Shown here: positions 32,638 through 41,918 of the stretch, piece by piece
Layout: each line of letters opens with the position of its first letter
Position numbering within the stretch: the first letter of the stretch is position 1
Source of the DNA: Paradesertivirga sp966210515
GTDB lineage: Bacteria; Bacteroidota; Bacteroidia; Sphingobacteriales; Sphingobacteriaceae
Direction of reading: 5' to 3'
DNA length: 64,000 nt
NCBI GenBank assembly: GCA_966210515.1
Contig: CBIHLM010000015.1
Location: forward strand, 13,690-77,689
Program-made: the position numbers and the translations under genes
Notes under the pieces: model-generated
Databases searched by the model: none
The model's input: only the letters and a program-made list of their open reading frames with translations
What the model was told of the DNA's origin: nothing

Positions 32638-33693
32638 TTAAATCGATTGAAAAGGAATAATTGTTTGTAATAGGTCTGTATCTATTTTTTGTTCACTTAA
32701 CATTTGCCCGCTTATTTCAGGAGCTTTTAAGCCTTTTCCCCAGCTATCCGACGATGAGAAAATACGTGCTTCATCCCACAGGCCGGCCTTGATAAACAGG
32801 TCGAGGGTTTGGGCACCACCTTCAATAATAATTGATTGAATATCCATCAGGTATAGCTGATAGCAAATTAGCTGAGGCAAAATATTGTCAAAATCTTCGA
32901 GTTCCAGGTATTTAATATTTCTGTCGATGCCTGTTTTTTTGGCGTTAAATACGATGGTGTCCTGACTATAATCAAAAAGGTATAAATGCGTGGGTAAGTC
33001 AAGGTTCCTGTCGATCACAATCCTCACAGGATTTCGACCTTCCGCTTCACGCACATTCAGTTGAGGATTATCGATTAAAGCAGTATTCTTTCCCACTAAA
33101 ATAGCGTCTTCTTCTGTTCGCCATTTATGGGTGAGAGTTTTTGAAAGCGGGGAGCTTATCCATTTCTGCGATCCGTTATCCGGAGCAAAAAAATGATCAG
33201 CGGTTTGCGCCCACTTTAAAATAATGTATGGTCTTTGCTTTTTTACGCGGGTAAAAAACCTTCGGTTTACGAAATTACATTCATCTTGTAATACTCCTTC
33301 TACAACCTCAGTTCCTGCATCTTTCAGTTTCTGTACACCTTTACCGTTAACCTGATCGAAGGGATCGGCACTCCCGATTACTACTCTCGGAATCTGATAT
33401 CTAATAATCAGGTCTGCGCAAGGTGGCGTTTTTCCGAAATGTGCGCATGGTTCCAAACTTACATACATCGTCGAAGTCTTTAAAAGTGTTGCCGCATCGG
33501 CGAATTTTGATAACACAGCGTTTATTGCATTTACCTCTGCATGCGCATGTCCGAATTTTTCATGATATCCTTCTCCTATAATTTTCTCATTATGAACTAT
33601 CAGAGCGCCAACCATGGGATTCGGACTCACTTTACCAGAACCCAGTTGAGCGAGTTCCAGGCAGCGTCGCATATATTTTTCGTGTGCTAACAA
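32638..33693 (-). CDS. ribD: Riboflavin biosynthesis deaminase/reductase
   Basis: Deaminates and then reduces the pyrimidine intermediate in riboflavin synthesis. The deaminase domain carries the zinc site HAEVNAINAVL and SLEPCAHFGKTPPCADLI; the reductase domain includes IILKWAQTADHF and SIIEGGAQTLDLFIKAGLWDE. 351 residues from a TTG at 33693, chosen because the family begins just before HEKYMRRCLELA; a GTG at 33744 would add 17 residues. The start is therefore uncertain. Divergent from prmC by less than 100 bp. Confidence 0.92.
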   Translation of the reverse strand: MLAHEKYMRRCLELAQLGSGKVSPNPMVGALIVHNEKIIGEGYHEKFGHAHAEVNAINAVLSKFADAATLLKTSTMYVSLEPCAHFGKTPPCADLIIRYQIPRVVIGSADPFDQVNGKGVQKLKDAGTEVVEGVLQDECNFVNRRFFTRVKKQRPYIILKWAQTADHFFAPDNGSQKWISSPLSKTLTHKWRTEEDAILVGKNTALIDNPQLNVREAEGRNPVRIVIDRNLDLPTHLYLFDYSQDTIVFNAKKTGIDRNIKYLELEDFDNILPQLICYQLYLMDIQSIIIEGGAQTLDLFIKAGLWDEARIFSSSDSWGKGLKAPEISGQMLSEQKIDTDLLQTIIPFQSI

Positions 33694-33789
33694 ATTTGAA
33701 GATTTAAGTGTTACCCAATTAAGGGCTAAATTAGCAAAAAACACGTCTTTACAGTTTTATTGATTAAGATTACATATTATTATTGCACC

Positions 33790-34647
33790 ATGACAATTGC
33801 GGATATTGAAAAGATATATTTAGAACAGATGCCTGGGTTTTATGATCATGACGAAAAAAAGGCAATTGCTTCTTTAGCAGTTCAGCATGTTTGTCGTTTT
33901 AGTAAGAGCTATTATCAACTCCACAAAAACACGGATTTATTGCTTGCGCAGGAAACAGCATTGATTCGGATATTGGATGAACTGAGGTTCGGTAAACCCT
34001 TACAACATGTTTTAGGTGAGGCAGATTTTTATGGACTCCGCTTTAAAGTAAATTCTTCGGTTTTAGTACCCCGACCAGAAACTGAAGAGCTGGTAGATTG
34101 GATTTTAAACAGTATCAAATCAGATGGCATTCCTTCAACATGCATTTTGGACATCGGCACCGGTAGCGGATGTATACCTATTGCTCTGAAAAAAAATATG
34201 CCTTCTGCGGAAGTTTTCGCAATCGATATTTCTGAGGAAGCACTGAAGGTCGCGCAGGAAAATTGTGCTTTAAATCAAGTACAGGTTAATTTATTGCGGG
34301 GTGATATTTTGGATGCCGATTTCTCGATCAAAGAGCAGGAATTTAATATTATAGTAAGCAATCCTCCATATATCAGGTATTCTGAAAAAGAACAGATGCA
34401 TCCAAACGTGTTGAAGCATGATCCTCATGAAGCTTTATTTGTTCCAAACGATAACCCTTTGTTATTCTACGATTCAATAGTGCAGTTCTCTTTGAAACAT
34501 TTGTCTGCCGGCGGATATTTATTCGTCGAAATAAATGAAAGCCTGGGCCACGAAACTGCAGCGATGCTCGAAAGTAAGGGTTTCAAGACAGAGCTAAGAC
34601 AAGATATGCAGAAGAAAGACAGAATGATAAAAGCTGTTAGAATTTAA
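33790..34647 (+). CDS. prmC: Peptide chain release factor N5-glutamine methyltransferase
   Basis: Methylates the GGQ glutamine of RF1 and RF2 and so improves translation termination. The 285 residues have the HemK N-terminal helical domain and a Rossmann methyltransferase domain with ILDIGTGSGCIPIAL (SAM site) and SNPPYIRYSE, the NPPY catalytic motif. ATG 33790 is chosen over 33760. No prfA is adjacent; prfC is elsewhere in the window. Confidence 0.95.
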   Translation: MTIADIEKIYLEQMPGFYDHDEKKAIASLAVQHVCRFSKSYYQLHKNTDLLLAQETALIRILDELRFGKPLQHVLGEADFYGLRFKVNSSVLVPRPETEELVDWILNSIKSDGIPSTCILDIGTGSGCIPIALKKNMPSAEVFAIDISEEALKVAQENCALNQVQVNLLRGDILDADFSIKEQEFNIIVSNPPYIRYSEKEQMHPNVLKHDPHEALFVPNDNPLLFYDSIVQFSLKHLSAGGYLFVEINESLGHETAAMLESKGFKTELRQDMQKKDRMIKAVRI

Positions 34648-34695
34648 TACCCTCATTGGAATGACTAATTGTTTTTTGCCAAAGGATTTAAAGCA

Positions 34696-35898
34696 TTAAA
34701 ATAGTTTTAGCTGATTGCTTTCCGGTGGTTTTTCTTTTCCAAAAACTGTTCTTCCACCGTACTTCCAGGAATTTGCACGTTCTTTTTCTATCACTTTTTC
34801 GAAATTCGCATTTGGAAGGAAGTCTTTCTCCGCCCGCTGCGCTATTTCCGTTAGCTTCTTGATCGCCTGCTGTTTATCCGAATTTCCAATTCTGGCTTTT
34901 TCAATTGCAGTTTGCAACACGCTTATTGTCTCATCATATACTTTAACAGGGACAGGGAAGGGGTGCCCGTCTTTCCCGCCATGTGCAAATGAAAATCGTG
35001 CGGGATCTTTAAACCGGGAAGGTGTGCCGTAAATCACTTCACTAACTAAAGCCAATGACTGTAGCGTTCGCGGTCCCAGGCCTTCAAGTAATAACAGGTC
35101 TTCAAAATCGCTCGGTTGTTTCTCGTGGGCCAGCCAAAGTAAACTTCCTAAACGTTTCAGGTCGACATCTTTTGAACGAACATCGTGGTGAGAAGGCATA
35201 ACCAATTGCTGAATTTCAGCTAACATCTTATTAGGTGCTTCAGATGTCAATTCTAGTATACCGTTCCGGGAAGCTTTAGCTTCCTTCGCCACCATATTGA
35301 GAATATTTCCCTGATTTATACCGCAAATTGCAGTGTGTGGTTCCTCAACAAACGACTCAAATTCGGCAGAATGCCAGTGATAACGCCGAGCTGTCGAGCT
35401 CCCTGTGCTCATACCTTGTTGAACTACAGTCCATAAACCTTCATCGCTAACTATGAAGCTATGCATGTACAGTTGAAAGCCATCCTGAATAGCTGTATTG
35501 TCTACTTTTGCACTTAGTTTGCTACACCTTATCAAGTAGTTTGCATCCATTCCTGTACGCTCGGAAAGAGAAGTTAGCTCATTGGGAGTAGCTCTAGAAT
35601 GTTTTCCTTTCCCGCCACATATATAAATTCCGAACTCTTTTGAATGTGGATTAATTGCCTTCTTTAAAGCTCCCATTACAGAGGTGGTTATCCCGGAAGA
35701 ATGCCAGTCCATACCCATTACAGCACCTAAACTTTGAAACCAAAACGGATCGCTGAGTCGCCTTAATACTTCAGTTTTCCCGTATTCTGTAATTATAGAT
35801 TCTGTTATTGCAAGCCCAAGTTTTGCCATACGGTTGGCAAGCCATGCCGGAACATGGCCATAATGAAGAGGTAAATCGGCACTTCCTGAGCGTTTCAA
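34696..35898 (-). CDS. DUF763 protein
   Basis: 400 residues from a TTG start, the only plausible one since MKRSGSADLPLHYGHVP is the family N-terminus. DUF763 proteins are found mainly in archaea and thermophiles and have no known activity. Visible parts are GIYICGGKGKHSRATPNEL, GMSTGSSTARRYHWHS and a helix-hairpin-helix-like LLLEGLGPRTLQSLALVSEV, which hints at DNA binding or repair. It stands alone, with no neighbour that names a pathway. The spread between archaea and Bacteroidota makes transfer possible. Confidence 0.85.
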   Translation of the reverse strand: MKRSGSADLPLHYGHVPAWLANRMAKLGLAITESIITEYGKTEVLRRLSDPFWFQSLGAVMGMDWHSSGITTSVMGALKKAINPHSKEFGIYICGGKGKHSRATPNELTSLSERTGMDANYLIRCSKLSAKVDNTAIQDGFQLYMHSFIVSDEGLWTVVQQGMSTGSSTARRYHWHSAEFESFVEEPHTAICGINQGNILNMVAKEAKASRNGILELTSEAPNKMLAEIQQLVMPSHHDVRSKDVDLKRLGSLLWLAHEKQPSDFEDLLLLEGLGPRTLQSLALVSEVIYGTPSRFKDPARFSFAHGGKDGHPFPVPVKVYDETISVLQTAIEKARIGNSDKQQAIKKLTEIAQRAEKDFLPNANFEKVIEKERANSWKYGGRTVFGKEKPPESNQLKLF

Positions 35899-36128
35899 AA
35901 TAATTTTTCTAAGCTTTGATCTCGATAAATCAGGGAACAGATATAGCTATAACCAATTTTTTTCATGTTTTATTATTTTAAAAACTTAATGAATTATTAG
36001 GTATGTTGCACAAGTATTTCATGAATGCGCCCGACTGATTAATTCACCATCAGACTGGCAGTATAATTGATTATAATAAATAATCAAAACACAAAAATTA
36101 TCCCGTGTTTATTAATATAAATTAGCCA

Positions 36129-36518
36129 ATGAGACGTGTCCTTGTATGTGATGATGATGTTAGTATTTCTGAGATTGTGGCATTGGTATTAACCGATGCC
36201 GACTGGGAAGTTTATACTATACCTGATTGCAATAATATTATTGAAAAAATTGAGTCTATAAATCCTTCGGTAATTTTTATGGATCATAAAATTCCTGATG
36301 AAGGAGGAATTATTGCAACACAAATTATAAAAAACAACGTCGATTACTCTGATATACCGGTAATATATTTCACCGCAAATAATGATATTGATGCCCTTGC
36401 CGAAAAGGCCGGAGCGGATTATATCTTGCAAAAGCCATTTAATATCAAACAGCTGGAAGAAATGGTAAGCAGAGCTTTCAATTCGTATCAGGCTAACTTA
36501 ACAGAAGAGGAAGATTAA
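36129..36518 (+). CDS. Response regulator receiver protein, single domain
   Basis: 129 residues forming one CheY-like receiver with no output domain. The acidic pair DDD at residues 7-9, phospho-acceptor Asp in VIFMDHKIPD, Thr in YFTANN and Lys in LQKPFNIKQ are all in place. It has no histidine kinase beside it, so it may act by protein contact in a phosphorelay. A very similar small receiver protein lies at 48116-48475. Start ATG 36129. Confidence 0.9.
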   Translation: MRRVLVCDDDVSISEIVALVLTDADWEVYTIPDCNNIIEKIESINPSVIFMDHKIPDEGGIIATQIIKNNVDYSDIPVIYFTANNDIDALAEKAGADYILQKPFNIKQLEEMVSRAFNSYQANLTEEED

Positions 36519-37463
36519 TTATTTTAAGATTACTTCTGTAGCCCCATATCCGTATCTGTCTTTGTAAGCATCCATATAGGTTTTCACTTGGGGATGCTTT
36601 GTGATAATTTTTTGTATTTCATACCTCAAGGTTCCGTTTCCAACTCCATGAATAAATATTATTGAGGGAAGTTTATGAACTATTGCCGCCTCTAATGCCT
36701 TTTGAAAATGGGTAAGCTGCACTTTTAACATCTCGTCCTTGCCTAGAAATTGATAATCATCCCTCAGTTTCTCTATATGCAGATCGACTACTTTTGCAGG
36801 TTTCTCAATCTCTTTCTTTTCATCCGGAGTTTTGAAAAAGCTTTCCTTTAACTTTTCAGCATCAATCACAATCTCCTCTTTATCAATCTGGAAGTTCCAG
36901 GCTTCTTGCTTTAACAAGGGTACGTGCTTTTTTGATCCGGAGAAGTTTTTGGCGCTAAATTTCACATCATACAGCAAGGGTTCTTTCAGTTTTGCTTCCA
37001 TAGCGCTGTAAAAAAGCGCTTGTATATTAAATTTAGGCCAATTACTCAATTCTGTTAAGGATGCCGAATAAATTTTTGACACAGATTTTGGTGCTAAAAT
37101 GCCTGCATATACTCCTTTAATAAGCTTGTCTTTTTCTGTACTCAAACTTGCCAGCAATTGGTAAGAAGTCTCGTTTACCAGGTGGAAATATACAACGGAT
37201 CCTTTTGCAGCATCAGGTGCTATTGCCAGGTAAACTCCGCTGGTTTTAAATTCGCTTATGGGAATTTGTTTTTCTTCCAGCGCTTGATTTTCAATTCCTT
37301 TGTATACGTGCCCATGTACCCGTGTTACCTTATTTGCCGGCACCGGAATTTCGAAATCGTCATCTCCCGTAACACCAATCATAACATCATCGAAGATTTT
37401 AGTGATATATCCTTCACGTTTTTCGTCCACGAACCGCACAAATTCCCCTAGTTTATATTCCAT
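36519..37463 (-). CDS. DUF2027/Smr-domain protein
   Basis: 314 residues. The N-terminal part (LGEFVRFVDEKREGYITKI, then FEIPVPANKV) is a DUF2027 region; the C-terminal ~90 residues form an Smr domain with VVDLHIEKL and IIFIHGVGNGTLRYEIQ, the DxH and HGxGxGxLR motifs. Smr domains are nicking endonucleases related to MutS2 and to ribosome rescue. The Bacteroidota-specific N-terminus is of unknown role. It ends next to the convergent receiver gene with no gap. Confidence 0.88.
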   Translation of the reverse strand: MEYKLGEFVRFVDEKREGYITKIFDDVMIGVTGDDDFEIPVPANKVTRVHGHVYKGIENQALEEKQIPISEFKTSGVYLAIAPDAAKGSVVYFHLVNETSYQLLASLSTEKDKLIKGVYAGILAPKSVSKIYSASLTELSNWPKFNIQALFYSAMEAKLKEPLLYDVKFSAKNFSGSKKHVPLLKQEAWNFQIDKEEIVIDAEKLKESFFKTPDEKKEIEKPAKVVDLHIEKLRDDYQFLGKDEMLKVQLTHFQKALEAAIVHKLPSIIFIHGVGNGTLRYEIQKIITKHPQVKTYMDAYKDRYGYGATEVILK

Positions 37464-37602
37464 TTTTTATCTTTTTTTCCTGAACATTGTTTGCCCGAGT
37501 CAGGTACCTGACAGATCAAAGGTAAAACAATGCCAGCAGACTGCTTTTATCTTATAGATAAAACTTTTCTCTTCCGAAATCATTATTCTTTAATAAAACA
37601 TT

Positions 37603-38328
37603 ATGGTTGCCGAGGAGGAAGTCAGATCAGTAGAAGAATACTTGAATACGATAAAATTTTACAAGGCGAAAAAATGTTTAGAAAGCCAGGAGGATTTCCT
37701 TTTTCGCGGGCAGGCAAACGATCATCCTTTAATACCGAAAATCAGCCGTTTAACTCCCAAAGGTGATTTGTTAAGTATTGAAAAAATTCTGTTGCAGGAA
37801 TTTAAACGTACAAATCCGCTGCTTATAGAGGGTTATCGATCTTATGATGACTGGGATTATCTAACGTTGGGACAACATTATGGTTTGCCAACCCGCTTAC
37901 TGGATTGGTCGCACAATGCTTTAACCGCGCTTTGGTTTGCCACAGACAAAGCGGCATCCGAATTATATGAGGCTAAAAACTCGGTAGTGTGGGTTTTAAT
38001 GGCTGATACTGAAGACTATAATTTATCGATAGAAAAAGCCCATCCATTTGAAATTACAGAGACTCGGATTTTTAGGCCAAGAATAATTAAACAGCGGATA
38101 AATAACCAATCGGGCGTTTTTTCGATACAGGCATCAGACGAAATTCGGGAGAAATGCGAACTCGACAAGGTCGATTCCTTTTCAAAAAAATTGTTGAAAA
38201 TCACCCTGTCAGTAGAACATCTACAGGATATTAGAACGGATCTTAATGTGCTTGGCGTAAACGCTTTTTCTATATTTCCTGAATTGGAGGGCTTATGCGC
38301 GTACCTGCAGTGGAGATATTTTGAATAA
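37603..38328 (+). CDS. FRG-domain protein
   Basis: 241 residues. The FRG domain is clear in FLFRGQANDHPLIPKISR and LGQHYGLPTRLLDWSHNALTALWFAT. FRG proteins appear in phage-defence and toxin settings and in stand-alone genes; their biochemical activity is not settled. Here it is followed by a PAP2 phosphatase gene after 15 bp, so they form a likely operon, an unusual pairing. No other defence gene is nearby. Confidence 0.85.
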   Translation: MVAEEEVRSVEEYLNTIKFYKAKKCLESQEDFLFRGQANDHPLIPKISRLTPKGDLLSIEKILLQEFKRTNPLLIEGYRSYDDWDYLTLGQHYGLPTRLLDWSHNALTALWFATDKAASELYEAKNSVVWVLMADTEDYNLSIEKAHPFEITETRIFRPRIIKQRINNQSGVFSIQASDEIREKCELDKVDSFSKKLLKITLSVEHLQDIRTDLNVLGVNAFSIFPELEGLCAYLQWRYFE

Positions 38329-38343
38329 TATAAAACCGATAAG

Positions 38344-39078
38344 ATGCTAAGAAGAATAAAAAAAATTTATCGCCGGATGATTGCAGGAGTGATGCTTTTT
38401 ACCGCAGAGACCGTGCTCACAGTTGGACTATTCCTGTTATCGCTAATTGCTTTTTTATCAATCGCCAAATATATATTTCTGGATAAGAAGCAGGAGTTCG
38501 ACCAGTCAGCATTTCTTTTCCTTGGGTCTTTTATAAAAGAAAGTGTTACTAATGTGATGGAGATTTTAAGTGTAATTGGAAATTATCAGGTGATGATTGC
38601 CGCAAATCTCCTCTTAATTCTCTATTTTCTGTTCATCAGGAAACATAAATGGTATTCAATTAAAATTCCGGCCATTTCATTAAGCAGTGTGCTTTTAATG
38701 ACGGTATTGAAAATGTTATTTAACAGGCAACGGCCCTTGATTCCTTTATTGGAACAGGCAAGGGGCCTGAGTTTCCCAAGCGGACATGCCATGATGAGTG
38801 TGACTTTTTTCGGCTTGCTTATTTATTTTACCTATCTGCATTTAAAAAATCCTGCACTAAAATCCATTGTTATTTCAGTTATGATTATCCTGATTCTATC
38901 AATAGGGATAAGTAGAGTTTATCTTCGAGTGCATTACGCCAGCGATGTGATTGCGGGCTTTTGTATGGGAGTAATATGGCTCACTATAGCTATTAAAACT
39001 CTTAACAGGATAGAAGTATATAGCAGAAAAGAGATTAACACCGCAATTGAAGAGACACCGGAACCTGTTGAGTCCTAA
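38344..39078 (+). CDS. PAP2-family membrane phosphatase
   Basis: 244 residues with about six transmembrane helices. The three PAP2 motifs are complete: KMLFNRQRP (K-x6-RP), PSGH (SFPSGHAMM) and SRVYLRVHYASD (SR-x5-H-x3-D). Such enzymes dephosphorylate phosphatidic acid, undecaprenyl pyrophosphate or related lipids on the outer face of the inner membrane. It follows the FRG gene by 15 bp. Substrate not fixed. Confidence 0.93.
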   Translation: MLRRIKKIYRRMIAGVMLFTAETVLTVGLFLLSLIAFLSIAKYIFLDKKQEFDQSAFLFLGSFIKESVTNVMEILSVIGNYQVMIAANLLLILYFLFIRKHKWYSIKIPAISLSSVLLMTVLKMLFNRQRPLIPLLEQARGLSFPSGHAMMSVTFFGLLIYFTYLHLKNPALKSIVISVMIILILSIGISRVYLRVHYASDVIAGFCMGVIWLTIAIKTLNRIEVYSRKEINTAIEETPEPVES

Positions 39079-39159
39079 GTTCCAGGGATTAGGGTGGGAG
39101 GATGCTGCTGTTTTTTTTTGAATATGATTAACCAGCGCTTACAGAAGTTTCGTTATTAT

Positions 39160-39167
39160 TACCTTTG
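39160..39167 (+). promoter_or_regulatory. -7 promoter element TACCTTTG of the UbiD-family gene
   Basis: Fits TAnnTTTG and ends 4 bases before ATG 39172, giving a predicted leaderless or near-leaderless transcript. Confidence 0.45.
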
Positions 39168-39171
39168 AATT

Positions 39172-41007
39172 ATGGGATACAAAAGCTTAGCAGAATGTGT
39201 ACGAGACCTTGAAAACCACGGGCATCTTATTCGTATTAAAGAAGAGGTTGACCCACATTTGGAAATGGCTGCTATACATCTGAGAGTTTATGAAAAAGAA
39301 GGTCCGGCTCTGTTTTTCGAAAATATCAAAGGATGTAAGTTTCCTGCCGTTTCCAATCTTTTCGGAACACTTGATCGCTCAAAATTTCTTTTCAGAGATA
39401 CACTTGATAAAATAAAAATTCTTGTGGATCTAAAATCAGATCCTATAAAAGCGGCTAAAAACCCATTCAAATACTTAAATGTAGCCTTGACTGCTTTTTC
39501 GGCACTCCCTTTGAAAAGTCAATGGAATGCACCCATTCTGGCAGGTAAAACTTCCATTTCAGAATTGCCGCAAATTGTAAACTGGCCAATGGACGGCGGC
39601 GCTTTTATAACTATGCCGCAGGTTTATACTGAGGATATAGACAGGCCAGGCGCAATGAATGCGAATTTGGGGATGTATCGTATTCAATTAAATGGTAATG
39701 ATTACATTCAGAATCAGGAAATAGGGTTGCATTACCAGTTGCACAGGGGTATTGGCGTGCATCAGTCAAAAGCAAATGCCAAAGGACAGCCGCTTAAAGT
39801 AAGTATTTTTGTGGGAGGGCCTCCTTCACATCCTTTGGCTGCGGTAATGCCCTTGCCGGAGGGTTTGTCAGAGATGACTTTCGCCGGAGCTTTAGGGAAT
39901 CGCAGATTTAGATATTTCTATGATAAAGAAGGGTTTTGCATTTCTGCAGATGCCGATTTCGTAATAACAGGAACTGTTTATCCCAATGAAAATAAACCCG
40001 AGGGGCCATTTGGAGATCATTTAGGCTATTATAGCCTTACGCATCCTTTTCCCTTAATGAAGGTTCATAACGTCTACCATCGTAAAGATCCGATATGGTC
40101 GTTTACAGTGGTCGGTCGACCTCCACAGGAAGATACTAGTTTCGGTGCCCTGATTCATGATATCACCGGTTCTGCCATCCCAAAAGAAATTAATGGGCTG
40201 CATGAAGTTAATGCGGTGGATGCAGCTGGTGTACATCCCCTTTTGTTCGCAATAGGAAGTGAACGTTATACACCTTATTTATCCGGCCGAAGGCCGCAAG
40301 AAATTTTAACCATTGCAAATCATATATTGGGCAAAAACCAACTAAGTCTTGCAAAATACCTGTTTATAGCCGCAAAGGAAGATAATCCGGCTTTGCATAC
40401 CCGTAATATTGAAGAATTTTTAGTGCACGTTTTTGAACGGATAGATTTTACCAGGGATCTGCATTTTTATACCAAAACAACCATTGATACACTCGATTAC
40501 AGTGGCGGTGATTTGAATTCAGGATCGAAAGTTGTTTTTGCCGTGGCTGGTGAGGTTAAGAGAGAATTGCTTAAAGAATTGCCTGCCACTTTTGGATTAC
40601 CAAGGCCATTTCATAATTGTAAGCTCGCAATGCCCGGGGTGTTGGCGGTAGAGTCGCCGGCGTACGTTTCTACCGAGGAAACTGAAAATCAAATTGAAAT
40701 ATTAAACAGGCATTTAAAATCGCACCAGACTAATATAGCCTTGATGGTGCTGTGCGACGATGCCGGATTTACAGCGGAAAACATTAATAACCTTGTCTGG
40801 GTGACCTTTACCCGGAGTAATCCATCGCACGATATCTATGGCATTAACAGTTTTATTGATAATAAACACTGGGGGTGTCACGGGTCCTTAATTATCGACG
40901 CCAGGAAAAAGCCACATCATGCACCTGAACTGATAAGAGATCCGGAAGTTGAACAAAAGATTGATAGGTTAGGAGTGAAGGGAGCTTCGTTACACGGAAT
41001 TATCTAA
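39172..41007 (+). CDS. UbiD-family decarboxylase
   Basis: 611 residues. UbiD enzymes use prenylated FMN to (de)carboxylate aromatic or acrylic acids; Bacteroidota copies of this length are often tied to menaquinone synthesis. Family blocks include LHYQLHRGIGVHQSKANAKG, VGGPPSHPLAAVMPLPEG and KPEGPFGDHLGYYS (the conserved EGPFG loop, with Asp where most relatives have Glu). No UbiX prenyltransferase gene is present here. The actual substrate is inference. Confidence 0.88.
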   Translation: MGYKSLAECVRDLENHGHLIRIKEEVDPHLEMAAIHLRVYEKEGPALFFENIKGCKFPAVSNLFGTLDRSKFLFRDTLDKIKILVDLKSDPIKAAKNPFKYLNVALTAFSALPLKSQWNAPILAGKTSISELPQIVNWPMDGGAFITMPQVYTEDIDRPGAMNANLGMYRIQLNGNDYIQNQEIGLHYQLHRGIGVHQSKANAKGQPLKVSIFVGGPPSHPLAAVMPLPEGLSEMTFAGALGNRRFRYFYDKEGFCISADADFVITGTVYPNENKPEGPFGDHLGYYSLTHPFPLMKVHNVYHRKDPIWSFTVVGRPPQEDTSFGALIHDITGSAIPKEINGLHEVNAVDAAGVHPLLFAIGSERYTPYLSGRRPQEILTIANHILGKNQLSLAKYLFIAAKEDNPALHTRNIEEFLVHVFERIDFTRDLHFYTKTTIDTLDYSGGDLNSGSKVVFAVAGEVKRELLKELPATFGLPRPFHNCKLAMPGVLAVESPAYVSTEETENQIEILNRHLKSHQTNIALMVLCDDAGFTAENINNLVWVTFTRSNPSHDIYGINSFIDNKHWGCHGSLIIDARKKPHHAPELIRDPEVEQKIDRLGVKGASLHGII

Positions 41008-41049
41008 AACAAAAAAGGTGTCAGCGCAAACTGACACCTTTTTTGTTTT
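41006..41049. terminator. Bidirectional terminator between UbiD-family and PRC-barrel genes
   Basis: A perfect 19-bp stem, AAAACAAAAAAGGTGTCAG with its complement at 41031-41049, and a 6-base loop. A- and T-rich flanks give T-runs in both directions, so it can end both convergent transcripts. Confidence 0.92.
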
Positions 41050-41060
41050 AGATGTTGTAA

Positions 41061-41834
41061 TTATTCTTCTGTAGTTTCATACACTGAAACACTTCCATTT
41101 ATATTCATAATTTCAGATACCCGAAAAGCTGCGTCGGCATCATGAATAGTGATGCAAACAACAGATCCACCACCATTCACATTTTCATCTATACCACTGG
41201 CGCGGTCGGCCTGCTTGCTGGATGAAACCTCAATCTCATCTTGACTGTAACCTTCTTTTATTAAATCGCTTATGGTGTTCTCTGCCTCCAGGCTATCATC
41301 AAACACTCCACAAATAGTTTTACTGTATTCTGGCTTTTTCTTTTTTCTTCCAAACAGTTTGTCTAAATCAAAATGCAGATGATTGTAAAAATCTTCTTCT
41401 TCATTTAAAATATCGTTGCCTGTAAGTCCTGCACCCTCTGCAAGTAAATCTTCACCAGCATAGGCCAGACGTACCATGTTTTCTACCCCTGGATTTACAT
41501 GTCCTTTTTCATAATCGGGTAAAGCATTTATGAGATCAGAGTTTAAAGCCGGAATAAACAAGTAATCATCTTCTTCATGTAACTCAGCTGTACCTATCGG
41601 CGCGAGGATTTGTCTTAAATTTTCATCAGTATTCTTACTGTGTAATTCGATAACCAGATATCTGATTTTCTTTGATTGTATGTCATACAACAATTCGATA
41701 ACACGTCCGATTTCATGATTATGCCCGTCGCGAACTTTGAAGTTCCTTAAATCATACTCTGCATCAATTTCAGAAATATCATGTAAACCAAGCTCTTCGA
41801 GTCGGGTATGCTTATAGGTTGTATCTGAGGTCAT
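41061..41834 (-). CDS. PRC-barrel domain protein
   Basis: 257 residues, acidic. A PRC-barrel unit covers roughly residues 25-90 (NFKVRDGHNHEIGRVIELLY, KIRYLVIELH). The C-terminus has a flavodoxin-like or heat-induced YflT-type segment (KTICGVFDDSLEAENTISDL, EIEVSSSKQADRA). Similar proteins are common stress proteins in Bacteroidota; the molecular role is unknown. Its mRNA probably ends at the shared 19-bp terminator. Confidence 0.85.
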   Translation of the reverse strand: MTSDTTYKHTRLEELGLHDISEIDAEYDLRNFKVRDGHNHEIGRVIELLYDIQSKKIRYLVIELHSKNTDENLRQILAPIGTAELHEEDDYLFIPALNSDLINALPDYEKGHVNPGVENMVRLAYAGEDLLAEGAGLTGNDILNEEEDFYNHLHFDLDKLFGRKKKKPEYSKTICGVFDDSLEAENTISDLIKEGYSQDEIEVSSSKQADRASGIDENVNGGGSVVCITIHDADAAFRVSEIMNINGSVSVYETTEE

Positions 41835-41918
41835 AATTTATATCGATGATTATATAAACTAACACTCACGTACCATTATTGTTCCTGTAAAGTGAAATAC
41901 TGAAAAAATGAATCAAAC

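Noticed and set aside
36129..36518. Part of a two-component operon
   Set aside because: Only a receiver domain is present and no kinase gene is adjacent; the same holds for the copy at 48116-48475.
37603..38328. A phage-defence island around the FRG gene
   Set aside because: The neighbours are housekeeping or lipid genes; a single FRG domain is not enough to call a defence system.
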